DNA from: Paenibacillus plantiphilus
Lineage (GTDB): Bacteria; Bacillota; Bacilli; Paenibacillales; Paenibacillaceae
Assembly: GCF_927798095.1 (NCBI RefSeq)
Contig: NZ_CAKMMF010000011.1
Location: 1-64,000 of the forward strand
Reading direction: 5' to 3'
DNA: 64,000 nt
Numbering within the stretch: position 1 is the stretch's first letter; every line of letters starts with the position of its first letter. The notes beneath the pieces were generated by a model. It searched no databases. It saw only the letters and a list, made by a program, of their open reading frames with translations, and was not told where the DNA came from. The translations under genes and the position numbers were made by a program. This document shows, in pieces, positions 35,031-44,180 of the stretch.

Positions 35031-36233
35031 ATGGAGATGCTTATATTTGAAGTCGGGATGGCACTGGCGCTCATTACGCTGACAGGCTTGCTTTCAGCCA
35101 AGCTTCGTTTCTCGGTTATTCCTTTTTACATTCTTATTGGAATGGCTGTTGGACCGCATGCGCCGCATTTTTGGATTATCGATTTGCGGTTTATTGAGAG
35201 CTCTTCCTTTATCGAATTTATGGGACGTTTAGGCATTTTGTTTTTGCTGTTTTATTTAGGTTTGGAGTTTTCTGTTGCGCGGCTGTTGAAATCGGGCAAA
35301 GCTATAATAGTCGGAGGCTCCTTCTATGTGGCATTAAACTTTCTGTCCGGCCTGCTGCTTGGGTGGATGGCCGAATTGCCCATCAAAGAAACGTTAGTCG
35401 TTTGCGGCATAATGACCAGTTCCTCAACTGCAATAGTGGCAAAAGTGCTGGTCGATTTGAAGAGAACCGCGAACCCTGAAACAGAAATTATTATGGGCAT
35501 GATCATGTTTGATGATTTGTTCATTGCGGTACACATTTCGATTTTGACGGGGCTGATTCTGAGCGGAGCGACTTCCTTCTGGGGTGTTGTGCTGATCTCG
35601 TTGACTGCTCTTGCGTTTATCGTGGTGTTTCTATTTGTCGGCAGGAAAATTATTAAGTATATCGATCTTGCACTTAACATTAAATCATCAGAGCTATTTC
35701 TATTAATGATTATGACGTTGCTTTTCCTTGTCGCAGGTTTCTCGGAAACGCTGCATGTTGCAGAGGCGATCGGAGCGCTAATGATCGGACTTGTGCTTGG
35801 CGAGTCCAGACATGTAAAGCGGATTGAGCAGCATGTCTTGCCCTTTCGGGATTTTTTCGGCGCGTTGTTTTTCTTCAGCTTCGGTCTGACGATCGAGCCG
35901 GCATCCCTGGGCGGTGCGATCGGAATGACGCTGATTGCGGTTGTATTGACGATTATCGGCAATATTGGCGCTGGAATGATTGCGGGACGCATTTCGGGCA
36001 TTACGCCAAAAGCCTCTCTTAATGTAGGCTTCACGCTCGTTTCAAGGGGCGAGTTCTCCATCATTATGGCAAACATCGGTAAAGCGGGCGGCTTAATGGC
36101 ATCGATTCAATCATTTGCTGTGCTGTACGTCCTCATTCTTGCTGTGCTTGGACCGTTGCTGACGAAGGAGTCCAAATGGATCTATTACAGCTTCGAGCGA
36201 CTGAGGAAAAGACTTAGTAGATCTAAGGAGTAG
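35031..36233 (+). CDS. khtU: KhtU-like K+(Na+)/H+ antiporter, CPA2 family
   Basis: The 400-residue protein has about 12 membrane helices of the KefB/NapA type, including the unwound-helix region and the conserved Asp in GMIMFDDLFIAVHI (about residue 160). It should exchange cytosolic K+ or Na+ for protons under the control of KhtT. It starts six bases after khtT and ends at a strong terminator. Confidence 0.92.
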   Translation: MEMLIFEVGMALALITLTGLLSAKLRFSVIPFYILIGMAVGPHAPHFWIIDLRFIESSSFIEFMGRLGILFLLFYLGLEFSVARLLKSGKAIIVGGSFYVALNFLSGLLLGWMAELPIKETLVVCGIMTSSSTAIVAKVLVDLKRTANPETEIIMGMIMFDDLFIAVHISILTGLILSGATSFWGVVLISLTALAFIVVFLFVGRKIIKYIDLALNIKSSELFLLMIMTLLFLVAGFSETLHVAEAIGALMIGLVLGESRHVKRIEQHVLPFRDFFGALFFFSFGLTIEPASLGGAIGMTLIAVVLTIIGNIGAGMIAGRISGITPKASLNVGFTLVSRGEFSIIMANIGKAGGLMASIQSFAVLYVLILAVLGPLLTKESKWIYYSFERLRKRLSRSKE

Positions 36234-36277
36234 ACGTCCGCTAGCGGTATGAGGGCGGTATCGGTAAAAGAACTGCA

Positions 36278-36323
36278 AGGAGGCCGCCCCCAATCGTCAA
36301 CAACGATTTCGGGACGGCCTCCT
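36278..36323. terminator. Bidirectional terminator between khtU and an MFS gene
   Basis: AGGAGGCCG (36278-36286) pairs perfectly with CGGCCTCCT (36315-36323), and CCC/GGG and AATCGT/ACGATT continue the stem. It lies between convergent genes. Confidence 0.85.
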
Positions 36324-36377
36324 CTGGTCAGCGTCATATATTCAATTGCATATATTCCTTAACAATCCCTCTTCCCG

Positions 36378-37871
36378 TTAATGAATAGACGCCCGCGCGC
36401 CTTCCATTCCTGGTTCCGTTGCCGGCGGAACCGCTCGTTTAAGCAGGAACGAAGCGATCCATGCGGCCGCAACCAATCCAAACGCGAATAGAAACGCGCT
36501 TTTCATTCCGGCGATCATAGCGAGAATCTTCAGGACAGCTCCTTCGCCCTGGCTGGACTCACTCTCCAGAAACCTATCCGATCCATTTGTCATAATCGCA
36601 ACAAGCAGCGCCGTCCCGACAGCGCCAGACACCTGCTGAAGCGTGCTGATAATGGCCGTGCCATGCGCATACAGCGGAGGCGGAAGCTCGTTAAGCGCAT
36701 TGGTCATAACCGGCATCATGAGCATCGATATGCCCAGCATCAGCAGTGTATTCAGAATCATGATCATGCTGTATGAGGTTGCCATCGTAATATGCGCAAA
36801 TTGCCATAGCGTGTTGGCCATAAGCGCCAAACCGATCACAGCCAGCCATTTGGCTCCAAACTTATCAAATAATCGTCCAGTAATAGGAGACATAATACCC
36901 ATCACAATCCCGCCAGGCAGCATGACCAGACCTGCTTCAAGCGGTGTGTAGGCAAGCGCATTTTGCAGAAAAATCGGCAGCAGCATCATGGCCGAGAACA
37001 TGGACATCATGACAACCATCATAATAAGCGTCGATAATCTGAATACGCGGAATTTGAACGTTCTCAGATCGAGCAGCGGCTCGGGTATCGATAATTGCCT
37101 CCACGTGAACAGCGCCAAGGATACGACGCCTATTGCCATCGGAATCAGAACTGCGCCGCTGGACCAGCCCCCATGCCCCTCCCCCGCACTGCTGAAGCCG
37201 TACACGATTCCACCGAACCCGCAGGTCGAGAGGAGAAGGGAGAGCAGATCGATTCTCGGATTCGTCGTTTCCGTCACATTCTTGAGCTTCACTGCTGCAA
37301 AAGCGATAACGAGCAGAGCGATCGGCAGCACGCTGAGAAAGAGAACCCGCCAGCTGAAATGCTCGACTATGATGCCGGACAGCGTAGGTCCGATAGCGGG
37401 TGCGAATGTGATGACGATGCCAATCGTCCCCATAGCCGAACCCCTCTTCTCTATCGGGACCATAGCAAACACGACATTCATTAATAGAGGAAACATCAGC
37501 CCCGTTCCTCCCGCTTGCAGCACTCTTCCGATAAGAAGCGCGGTGAAGCCTGGAGCAATAGCCGCTATAAAGGTTCCTATCGTAAACAGCCCCATAGCCG
37601 TCAAGAACAGGCCTCTCGTCGTAAACTTCTGAATTAAGTAGGCGGTGATCGGTATCAGTACGCCAATGACCAGCAAATATCCGGTTGTGAGCCATTGAGC
37701 CGTGCCAGGAGAAACACCAACATCCTCCATAATTTTGGAAAGGGCGACGTTAAGGAGCGTTTCATTCAGAATAGCGACGAACACACCTAGAATCATCACC
37801 ATGATGACTAAAAAGTTACTTCTGCTGCCAAAGGTCCCGCCATTAGGCTGGGTTTGTTGAACCGGTTTCAC
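36378..37871 (-). CDS. MFS multidrug exporter, DHA2 (14-TM) family
   Basis: The roughly 497-residue transporter has 14 helices with the motifs FVAILNETLLNVALSKIM in helix 1 and FAPAIGPTLSGIIVEHFSWRVLFL (motif C region). It is of the EmrB/LmrB drug:proton antiporter type. The best start is GTG at 37871, seven bases after GAGAGGAG; the frame opens at 37934 without a ribosome binding site. No regulator gene is next to it. It is distinct from the other DHA2 protein at 26737-28287. Confidence 0.88.
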   Translation of the reverse strand: MKPVQQTQPNGGTFGSRSNFLVIMVMILGVFVAILNETLLNVALSKIMEDVGVSPGTAQWLTTGYLLVIGVLIPITAYLIQKFTTRGLFLTAMGLFTIGTFIAAIAPGFTALLIGRVLQAGGTGLMFPLLMNVVFAMVPIEKRGSAMGTIGIVITFAPAIGPTLSGIIVEHFSWRVLFLSVLPIALLVIAFAAVKLKNVTETTNPRIDLLSLLLSTCGFGGIVYGFSSAGEGHGGWSSGAVLIPMAIGVVSLALFTWRQLSIPEPLLDLRTFKFRVFRLSTLIMMVVMMSMFSAMMLLPIFLQNALAYTPLEAGLVMLPGGIVMGIMSPITGRLFDKFGAKWLAVIGLALMANTLWQFAHITMATSYSMIMILNTLLMLGISMLMMPVMTNALNELPPPLYAHGTAIISTLQQVSGAVGTALLVAIMTNGSDRFLESESSQGEGAVLKILAMIAGMKSAFLFAFGLVAAAWIASFLLKRAVPPATEPGMEGARASIH

Positions 37872-38051
37872 ATTCTTGCTCCTCTCTTGTTCGCTGCCAA
37901 AAGACATCATGACATCCCATAGCACAACTTTCAATGCTGTTTATTGTAACATAATTCATATAAAAATCATTTCTTATCGATTGCTATCTTTTCACCATAC
38001 CAAATAAATATCGTCGTATGCACAGCCTGCATTGAACGAATGCCGCTGAAA

Positions 38052-38081
38052 CAAAAAAACCAAGCGCTGCTCCGCTTGGTT
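38052..38081 (-). terminator. Terminator after the SPFH gene
   Basis: AACCAAGCG (38058-38066) pairs with CGCTTGGTT (38073-38081) and is followed on the minus strand by a T run. It lies about 50 bases past the stop. Confidence 0.85.
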
Positions 38082-38100
38082 TCCGCATTACACTCTTTAT

Positions 38101-38130
38101 CAGGATCAGGATCAGGATCAGGATCAGGAT
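38101..38130. repeat. Hexamer repeat, five copies of CAGGAT
   Basis: Five perfect tandem copies of CAGGAT lie between the stop codon of the SPFH gene and its terminator. They are outside the coding frame, so copy-number changes would not alter the protein. Confidence 0.9.
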
Positions 38131-38131
38131 G

Positions 38132-39064
38132 TCAATCCGATTTGCTGCTTTTCAGCATTTCGCCAATGGCTCCAATGCTTCCGAGTGTTTCCACTGCTCT
38201 TGTGGGAATAAATACTTTATTCGCTGCGCCGTTGGCGATATCTGTCAATGCTTCGAGCGAGCGGTACGTAAGCACATGCTCATCCAGACCTGCTGAGCGG
38301 ATGAGCGCGATGCGATTCTTCTCAGCTTCGGCAATCGACTCAATCGCTTTGGCTTCGCCCAATGCTTCCAGCTCCTGCGCTTGACGCTGACCCTCCGCTT
38401 GGCGAATTCGCGCTTCCTTGTCACCCTCGGCTTTCAAAATTTTGCTCTGCTTATCCCCTTCTGCGCGAAGAATCATATCCTGCTTGGCCGCTTCCGCATC
38501 CAACACCATGGCGCGCTTGCTTCGCTCCGCTTTCATCTGCTTATCCATCGCTTCTTGAATATCTAATGGAGGCTTGATGTCGATAACCTCAACGCGTTCA
38601 ATCCGAACGCCCCATTTCTCCGTCGCTTCATCCAGCGCAATACGGATATCCGTCGATATTTTCTCCCGTCCGGACAATGTTTCGTCCAGCTCCATTTTGC
38701 CAATAATTTGGCGCATCGTTGCTGTACTGATGTTGCGTACGCCGTATACATAATCGGAAATTCCATACGTCGCCTGCTCCGGTCCCGTAACTTGATAGAA
38801 TATGATCGTATCGATCTGCACCTGAACATTATCCTTCGTAATGACCGTCTGAGGCGGTACATTCGCCTGCTGGATTCGGAGATCATGATTCGTGCGTACA
38901 TTGTCTATGATCGGTATGAGAATATTAACGCCTGGCTTCAGCAGTCGATGGAATTTACCCAGCCGCTCCACCACGCCCACCCGCTGCTGCGGTACGATTT
39001 TAATCGTTAATGCAGCAAAAAAGACGACAACCGCCAATATAATAAAAACGATGATCAATTCCAT
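38132..39064 (-). CDS. SPFH/Band 7 protein (stomatin/QmcA-like)
   Basis: The 310-residue protein has an N-terminal membrane anchor (about residues 4-24), a Band 7 domain (about 25-185) and a long Ala/Glu-rich coiled coil (about 180-260) with repeats such as AEGDKQSKILKAEGDKEARI. Such proteins form ring-like oligomers at membrane microdomains. It abuts an NfeD-family gene, the usual partner of stomatin/QmcA proteins. Confidence 0.9.
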   Translation of the reverse strand: MELIIVFIILAVVVFFAALTIKIVPQQRVGVVERLGKFHRLLKPGVNILIPIIDNVRTNHDLRIQQANVPPQTVITKDNVQVQIDTIIFYQVTGPEQATYGISDYVYGVRNISTATMRQIIGKMELDETLSGREKISTDIRIALDEATEKWGVRIERVEVIDIKPPLDIQEAMDKQMKAERSKRAMVLDAEAAKQDMILRAEGDKQSKILKAEGDKEARIRQAEGQRQAQELEALGEAKAIESIAEAEKNRIALIRSAGLDEHVLTYRSLEALTDIANGAANKVFIPTRAVETLGSIGAIGEMLKSSKSD

Positions 39065-39499
39065 TTAAGAATTCCCTCCCCATTTCTCAACTTGCAGAAC
39101 AGAGCTTCCTCTGCTAATGACGACGATAGTCTCGCCTTTCTTCACAGGATCATTCGATACAGCGCTCCAGGTTTCATTGCCCACCTTCACAATACCGGGA
39201 GCTTCCGCTGTCGCATCCTCCAGCATGACGCCATGCTTTCCGACTAAAGCATCGACAGCGTCCTGAAACCCGCGGGATTTCTGAAAGGATCGTGTAATAC
39301 GCTTCGTAAAAATTGTCAGAACGATCACCACTGCGCTTCCAATCAGCACCTGAGCAATCAGCGAGCCAGGCAGCAGCACATCAATTACAGCAGCTACAAT
39401 TGCACCGATACATAACCATAACAAATAGAAGGTCAATGTCATCATCTCAAGAAAAAGCAATATTCCTGCAACAATAAGCCATATTGCCCACAACGCCAT
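39065..39499 (-). CDS. NfeD family membrane protein
   Basis: The 144-residue short NfeD-type protein has two or three membrane helices (about 5-75) and a C-terminal OB-fold (about 85-144; VGKHGVMLEDATAEAPGIVKVGNETWSAVS). It is directly followed by the SPFH gene with no gap, and the products probably act together in membrane quality control. The N-terminal serine protease part of long NfeD proteins is absent. Confidence 0.9.
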   Translation of the reverse strand: MALWAIWLIVAGILLFLEMMTLTFYLLWLCIGAIVAAVIDVLLPGSLIAQVLIGSAVVIVLTIFTKRITRSFQKSRGFQDAVDALVGKHGVMLEDATAEAPGIVKVGNETWSAVSNDPVKKGETIVVISRGSSVLQVEKWGGNS

Positions 39500-39692
39500 C
39501 TTGTCACCACCTTTCTATAATTAATATATTCTATGAATAGCAATATATCCCTCTCTCAACTATCGAAATAAGTCGATTTATGTTTCAATATGTCGCGATC
39601 CGTCCTTATCTTCAGCTAGACATATCCTCCAGGTTTGGTAAGATGGACATGTCATTGTGCTTGCGACATCATACAGGTGAGGAGCATTAGCT

Positions 39693-40205
39693 ATGAATAT
39701 TAGAGAATCGGAGCTGCCTGGCATCGGCAAAAAGTATGATCTGCGCACTCGCAGCGGCGACAACCTCGTTATAGTGGTTCACAATGATGAGCGCCGCGAG
39801 CTGTTTCATCTCAATCCGAACAATCCCGATGAGATGCTGTCCATGATAACGCTTGACGATGATGAGGCCAGATCCGCCGCTTCTATTATTGCAGGTATGA
39901 CATACAAGCCCAAATATTCGGATATTCAAGAGATTCAACTTGATAATTTGCTGATCGAATGGGTTCGCGTCGAACCGCAATCCCAGTGCATCGGCAAACA
40001 AATCGGAGAACTAGATATTCGCGGCGTTACTGGGGCAACGATACTTGCGGCTGTGGGCGGAAGAGACAAGGACAAACACATTAATCCCGGTCCTGAATTT
40101 GTGCTCGCTACGGGTTTAACGCTGGTTGTGGCAGGAGAACGCAATCAGTTGAAAAAATTGAGGCAGCTGCTTGGGAACGCAAACTCCCGCACTCTTTCTG
40201 AATGA
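39693..40205 (+). CDS. Orphan KhtT-like RCK_C protein
   Basis: The 170-residue protein closely resembles the KhtT at 34531: both begin with RETELPG/RESELPG and share the HNDERR, IAGITYKPK/IAGMTYKPK and CIGKQIGELDIR segments. It has the RCK_C domain expected to bind c-di-AMP, but no antiporter gene is adjacent. GAGGAG precedes the ATG. It may regulate KhtU in trans or another transporter. Its end lies inside the following terminator. Confidence 0.85.
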   Translation: MNIRESELPGIGKKYDLRTRSGDNLVIVVHNDERRELFHLNPNNPDEMLSMITLDDDEARSAASIIAGMTYKPKYSDIQEIQLDNLLIEWVRVEPQSQCIGKQIGELDIRGVTGATILAAVGGRDKDKHINPGPEFVLATGLTLVVAGERNQLKKLRQLLGNANSRTLSE

Positions 40206-40219
40206 AAGAATGCGGGAGT
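40183..40219. terminator. Bidirectional terminator overlapping the orphan khtT end
   Basis: ACTCCCGCA (40183-40191) and TGCGGGAGT (40211-40219) pair perfectly; after one mismatch TCTTTC/GAAAGA continues the stem to a 5-base loop. The last codons of the orphan gene form the left arm. Confidence 0.85.
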
Positions 40220-40236
40220 CATTTCTCCCTTGCGCC

Positions 40237-41463
40237 TTATACCGCCATGTCTGTATTTCTTCTTTGTTTCATAGAGGAAACAATGCGGTACAGAACATAA
40301 ATCACTAAGAAACCAACCATGAATTGCGCCGCATAACGGTACATCGTTGCATAACCTGCTGCTGATGAAATCACGCCTAGAATCAATGCCCCTCCCGCTA
40401 CGCCGAAATCCGTAGAGTTGTAGAACAGGCTGTTGACCGTGCCATGCTTCTCTTGCGGAACAACACGAAGCATCCATGCTTGCAAGGTTGGCTGGATCGC
40501 CCCGAAGCCAAGACCATACAGCAGCGCGGATACGATAAGCAAAGGAAGCGAGGTCGCATAAGAAAGTACGATCAGGCTCACAATGACACTGATCGCTGCC
40601 GGGATAAGAACAGCGCCATGCCCTTTGGCATCGAACACTTTGCCGGAGATCGGGCGAATTATAATAATCGTGACCGCATTAAACAGGAAGAATAGTCCAA
40701 TCTGCTCCAGCTTCACTGACTCGCCGTAAAGAGCAATAAAGCCCAGCAGTCCGCTATAGGTAACGGATAGCATCACATTCAACAGGGCAGGCAGCAACAG
40801 CTTCGTATTCAAAGCTTGCTTGACAGGAGCTGCCGCTGCTTTGACTGGCCGCAGCTGATCAATGCTTGCTCGCTTATTCGGATCAGGGGGAATAGAGCGC
40901 GACAAAAATATAATTGGAAAAACAAGGAACACAGCACAAACACTGATTAATGCAAGCGTATTGAAGCCCCATTGCTTCATCACATTGAGGCTGATCATCG
41001 GTCCAACCGACATCGCAAGACTGGAAGAAAGCCCAAAATATCCGATGCCTTCCCCCATGCGAGCGCGAGGGATAATTTGGGATACAAGTGTCGGTATGAT
41101 CGTACTTGCCATCCCGAAGCCCATGCCATAGCATATCCGCATAACAAGCAGAGACTCTACGGAATGAGCCAGCGTGTGAAGACCTGTTATAACGATCATT
41201 CCCGCTAGTCCAATATAAAGAAGCATGTTCCGATTCATCCTGCGCATCCATGCCGCAGTCAAGAATCGCGTGATCATTGCAGAAATTGCAAACACACTGA
41301 TGACGAGACTGACACTCATATCCCCGCCGGACAAATCATTTTTCACATAGGAGGGAAATGCGGACAGTAGCATTTGTAAATTCAGAAACATCAAAAACGA
41401 GCATAAGGTCAAAGAAACAAAGGATGTCGTCCATAATCTGGTTGATTGGTCTTGTTGCTGCAT
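40237..41463 (-). CDS. MFS transporter (12-TM)
   Basis: The 408-residue protein has 12 membrane helices and resembles the drug-exporter-like MFS group (motif A region FLTAAWMRRMNRNMLLY; GEGIGYFGLSSSLAMSVGPMI in helix 5). It follows a MarR-family gene by 15 bp and is surely its co-transcribed target. The substrate cannot be told from sequence. Confidence 0.88.
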   Translation of the reverse strand: MQQQDQSTRLWTTSFVSLTLCSFLMFLNLQMLLSAFPSYVKNDLSGGDMSVSLVISVFAISAMITRFLTAAWMRRMNRNMLLYIGLAGMIVITGLHTLAHSVESLLVMRICYGMGFGMASTIIPTLVSQIIPRARMGEGIGYFGLSSSLAMSVGPMISLNVMKQWGFNTLALISVCAVFLVFPIIFLSRSIPPDPNKRASIDQLRPVKAAAAPVKQALNTKLLLPALLNVMLSVTYSGLLGFIALYGESVKLEQIGLFFLFNAVTIIIIRPISGKVFDAKGHGAVLIPAAISVIVSLIVLSYATSLPLLIVSALLYGLGFGAIQPTLQAWMLRVVPQEKHGTVNSLFYNSTDFGVAGGALILGVISSAAGYATMYRYAAQFMVGFLVIYVLYRIVSSMKQRRNTDMAV

Positions 41464-41478
41464 GGCTGCTGCTCTCTC

Positions 41479-41931
41479 CTATTCTTTTTCTGTTCGTTCA
41501 CTTACATAGCTGCTAATCCGTAATAGAAGCTCCAGAAGCGTATCATATTCCTCTTCCGTCATACACTGCTTCATCTCATCTATAATTCCATGCTCGACAG
41601 GTGTTGTTTCTTGGATCAACGACCGCCCTTTCTCCGTTATAAAAACAAGAAATGATCGGCGGTCTTTTTCGCCTGCCCTCTTGTAAACCAACCCCTTCCC
41701 TTCCAATTGGTCGAGAATTCGTGTTGTCGTCGGCTTATCCTTGCTGGTACGCTCCGCAAGCTCCTTCTGAATCAGCCCCTCGGCTCTGTCGATCTGATAT
41801 AGAATCGACCATTGCTCGGGTGTAATCTCATATTCCTTCAACCGATGCTGGAGCAGGTTCGATAATTTGCGATAAGTGACTCCCATTACGAAGCCAACCG
41901 ATCGTTCCAATCCATTACTATTTGCTAGCAT
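41479..41931 (-). CDS. MarR family transcriptional regulator
   Basis: The 150-residue protein has the MarR winged helix (ITPEQWSILYQIDRAEGLIQKELAERTSKDKPTTTRILDQLEGKGLV, then the DRRSFLVFIT wing). The ATG at 41931 has AAAAAGGA eight bases upstream; the frame starts 21 bases earlier at TTG. It probably represses its own operon with the MFS gene and responds to a small ligand. Confidence 0.9.
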   Translation of the reverse strand: MLANSNGLERSVGFVMGVTYRKLSNLLQHRLKEYEITPEQWSILYQIDRAEGLIQKELAERTSKDKPTTTRILDQLEGKGLVYKRAGEKDRRSFLVFITEKGRSLIQETTPVEHGIIDEMKQCMTEEEYDTLLELLLRISSYVSERTEKE

Positions 41932-42012
41932 GCTCATCTTCCTTTTTAACAAAAGTTTTAATAGTGATGCTTATTCGTATGTTGGAGATAACACAAATTA
42001 ATTGTTACAACA

Positions 42013-42041
42013 ACTATATGCTAAGCAATTATATAAGTCAA
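42013..42041 (-). promoter_or_regulatory. Sigma-A promoter of the marR-MFS operon
   Basis: TTGACT (42036-42041) is followed after 17 bases by TATAGT (42013-42018) on the minus strand, giving a leader of about 75 bases before marR. Confidence 0.6.
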
Positions 42042-42079
42042 CGAAATAACATTCCCAAAGTACAGCCCTTCTCAACCGC

Positions 42080-42262
42080 CCGTTACTGCAAAAATACACC
42101 AAAATTAAAGAATAAGGCGAATTTCAAGCCCCACTACCGCAAAAATACACCAAACGATCCAAAAAAACGCCGTTTACTTTGCTGCCGCCGATATTAGATG
42201 TACTTTTGCAGCTCCTTCGGCGAAATCTGATCATTTCTGATATAAGAAATGTATTTTTGCGT
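42080..42262. repeat. Intergenic repeat with GCAAAAATACACC motif
   Basis: GCAAAAATACACCAAA occurs at 42088 and 42139, exactly 51 bp apart. Inverted versions (TACTTTTGC and TATTTTTGC) end at 42209 and 42260, also 51 bp apart. The whole is a large imperfect inverted repeat. I recall similar GCAAAA-type intergenic repeats in Paenibacillus genomes, but this was not searched. No gene is visible from 41932 to 42579. Confidence 0.65.
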
Positions 42263-42321
42263 GTTGTTATCTTTATACAACGAACAAGAACCGTTACGAT
42301 GGCAGTAAGATCTTCCGATCA

Positions 42322-42376
42322 CTTTTGTTCCCGGATTTCCTGATGCTCAGGGATAGGTTTAATCCGGGGACAAAAG
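42322..42376. repeat. Long inverted repeat in the intergenic region
   Basis: CTTTTGTTCCCGGATT (42322-42337) pairs along all 16 positions, with one wobble, with AATCCGGGGACAAAAG (42361-42376). The loop is 23 bases. It has no T run on either side and is far from any stop, so its role is unclear. Confidence 0.7.
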
Positions 42377-42445
42377 CGAACGCCGACGTTTCCACTGTTT
42401 CCTTCTTCCTGTTCCACTTCCCTTGTCCGTTTCTTAAAACCTTTT

Positions 42446-42472
42446 AATAAATAAATAAATAAATAAATAAGT
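42446..42472. repeat. Tetranucleotide repeat (TAAA-type)
   Basis: About six tandem copies of AATA/TAAA lie in the gene-free stretch downstream of the frameshifted endonuclease gene. It is a simple sequence repeat with no coding frame. Confidence 0.85.
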
Positions 42473-42578
42473 AAGTTGTTGGTGGTCGCTGCCGATAGTC
42501 GGTAGTGGTTAGCTGTAGTTATGACTTATGGAGCTACATTTGACCCACTTATTTCATGAAGGCAACGCACGTGCTGCT

Positions 42579-43261
42579 CTACCAGCCAAAATCGTCCAAA
42601 TTCCGCTGTTCGAGTCTGTATTGCATCGTTTTAATTCCTTTTGCACTTGCAATCGGCTGAAACCAGCCTTTAGAGCAAAGCGACTTTAAGTACCGAACAG
42701 CAGTCCTGCTATTCAGATCCAGATTCACCTCTACATCCTTCGGACGTATGGGACGCGCTAATTGACAAGCTAGAAGGATGATTTCTTTGTCCGCGCGATC
42801 CAATGGACTTGATGCTTGTACCGTCCCATAACGACTCAGCAGAATTCGCAACAATGTTATGCACAGCTCGGGACGACTAGCCACATCATCATACGCAAAG
42901 GAGACAACCCTGAACCCCAGGCCCTGAAGAAATGTCTCCCGATTCAGCTCTTCGCAATAGCGATTGCGGTCCATGTCCCGTACGTGTGCACTGTAGCCTT
43001 TGATCTCTACTATCATTTTCCAATGACCAGGCAACCAGGCGAAGTCTGCAAAATAGGATCTTCCCCTCCCCAATCTGTTACCTCATACTCCGGGTGCAAA
43101 TGCTCCAGTTGACCAAACAGCGGCCACCAAACATTGCGCAAAAATAACAGCTCACCATGCTGATGCCCGCGCTCCAATCGCCCTCTTCGTTCTCCCGACC
43201 GCCGCCTGCAATGAAAATCCAGCCACATCTTGTGATTTTCATGAAAATCCATTCCATACAT
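42579..43261 (-). pseudogene. Endonuclease-domain protein (DUF559-like), frameshifted
   Basis: Two frames together make a protein of about 227 residues. The N-terminal frame (43013-43261) ends ...EVTDWGGE, and the C-terminal frame (42579-43073) continues GRSYFADFAWLPGHWKMIVEIKGYSAHVRDMDRNRYCEELNRE. The FADFAW and EIKGY segments look like the Asp and Glu-x-Lys of a PD-(D/E)xK nuclease. The break lies in a G-rich run (GGGGAGGGGAAG, about 43061-43072), so it may be a true mutation or a sequencing error. The C-terminal part (about residues 130-225) looks like a winged helix. Confidence 0.65.
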
Positions 43262-43288
43262 CCTCCCTATTTAAAATAAAAAACAAAA

Positions 43289-43326
43289 AACGCCCCTCGT
43301 TCATCAGCAAGATGAATAGGGACGTT
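43289..43326 (-). terminator. Terminator after map
   Basis: ACGCCCCT and AGGGACGT pair with one wobble, and CATC/GATG continues the stem. A T run follows on the minus strand. It lies about 90 bases past the map stop. Confidence 0.75.
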
Positions 43327-43417
43327 CTTCGTCACATTACAGCTATTCTAGCCCATTATGATCAATCTGACTATAACAATCGATTACAAACACAATCAAA
43401 GCGCCATCAAAACTCGA

Positions 43418-44164
43418 TCACAGCTTGGTCAAAATCTTAGGCCCATTCTCGGTTATCGCAACTGTATGCTCGTATTGCACACAAATGGAGCGGTCCTTGG
43501 TTCGGGCGGTCCACCCATCGCTCTCCAGATGGGAGCGCCAATCACCAAGCGTCAGCATTGGCTCAATCGCCAGCACCAGACCCTTTTCTATCGTGATCCC
43601 GCTTCCTCTAGGCCCGTAGTGGGGGACAGGCGGCTCCTCCCAGAGATCCTTGCCAATTCCATGTCCGGTAAATTCTCTGACGACGCCATAATTGTAGCCC
43701 TCGGCGTACGCTTGTATAGAAGAACCGATATCGCCAATTCGATTGCCAATCTTCGCATTCTCAATTCCCAGCATCAAGCTGTGATGGCATACTTCCATCA
43801 GTCCGGTAATTTCATCCGACACCTTGCCTACGGCATAGGTCCACGCAGAATCGCCGTGATATCCTTGATAGTAGGCTCCCGTGTCCAGTGTAACAACATC
43901 GCCTTCCTGCAACGGCGCCTCATCAGGGAAACCATGGCAGATAACCTCGTTCCTCGCTACGCAGATCGAACCTGGGAAGCCATGATGGCCTTTAAAGCTC
44001 GGCACAGCTCCACGGGAACGAATATGCGCCTCCACCATTTTATCAAGAGCGAGCGTCGTCACTCCAGGTCTGATCCTCTCGGCGAGTAAAGCATGACATT
44101 CTGCCACAATGCGCCCGGCTTCTCTCATCAGGGCGATCTCACTATCTGATTTTAGAATAACCAT
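43418..44164 (-). CDS. map: Methionine aminopeptidase, type I
   Basis: The 248-residue enzyme removes N-terminal Met from nascent proteins. Metal ligands are visible: two Asp in VVTLDTGAYYQGYHGDSAWTY, His in GHGIGKDLWEEPPVPHYG, and Glu in LAIEPMLTLG and QYEHTVAI. The active-site His lies in GFPGSICVARNEVICHG. It lacks the N-terminal zinc finger of eukaryotic type I enzymes. The ATG has AAGGAGA upstream. Chromosomes of this group often carry a second map in the ribosomal protein cluster, so this could be an extra copy. Confidence 0.95.
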   Translation of the reverse strand: MVILKSDSEIALMREAGRIVAECHALLAERIRPGVTTLALDKMVEAHIRSRGAVPSFKGHHGFPGSICVARNEVICHGFPDEAPLQEGDVVTLDTGAYYQGYHGDSAWTYAVGKVSDEITGLMEVCHHSLMLGIENAKIGNRIGDIGSSIQAYAEGYNYGVVREFTGHGIGKDLWEEPPVPHYGPRGSGITIEKGLVLAIEPMLTLGDWRSHLESDGWTARTKDRSICVQYEHTVAITENGPKILTKL

Positions 44165-44180
44165 ATATTCTCCTTAGCGG

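Noticed and set aside
35324-36076. Minus-strand open frame of 250 codons
   Set aside because: It is the shadow of khtU, whose membrane topology and motifs are clear.
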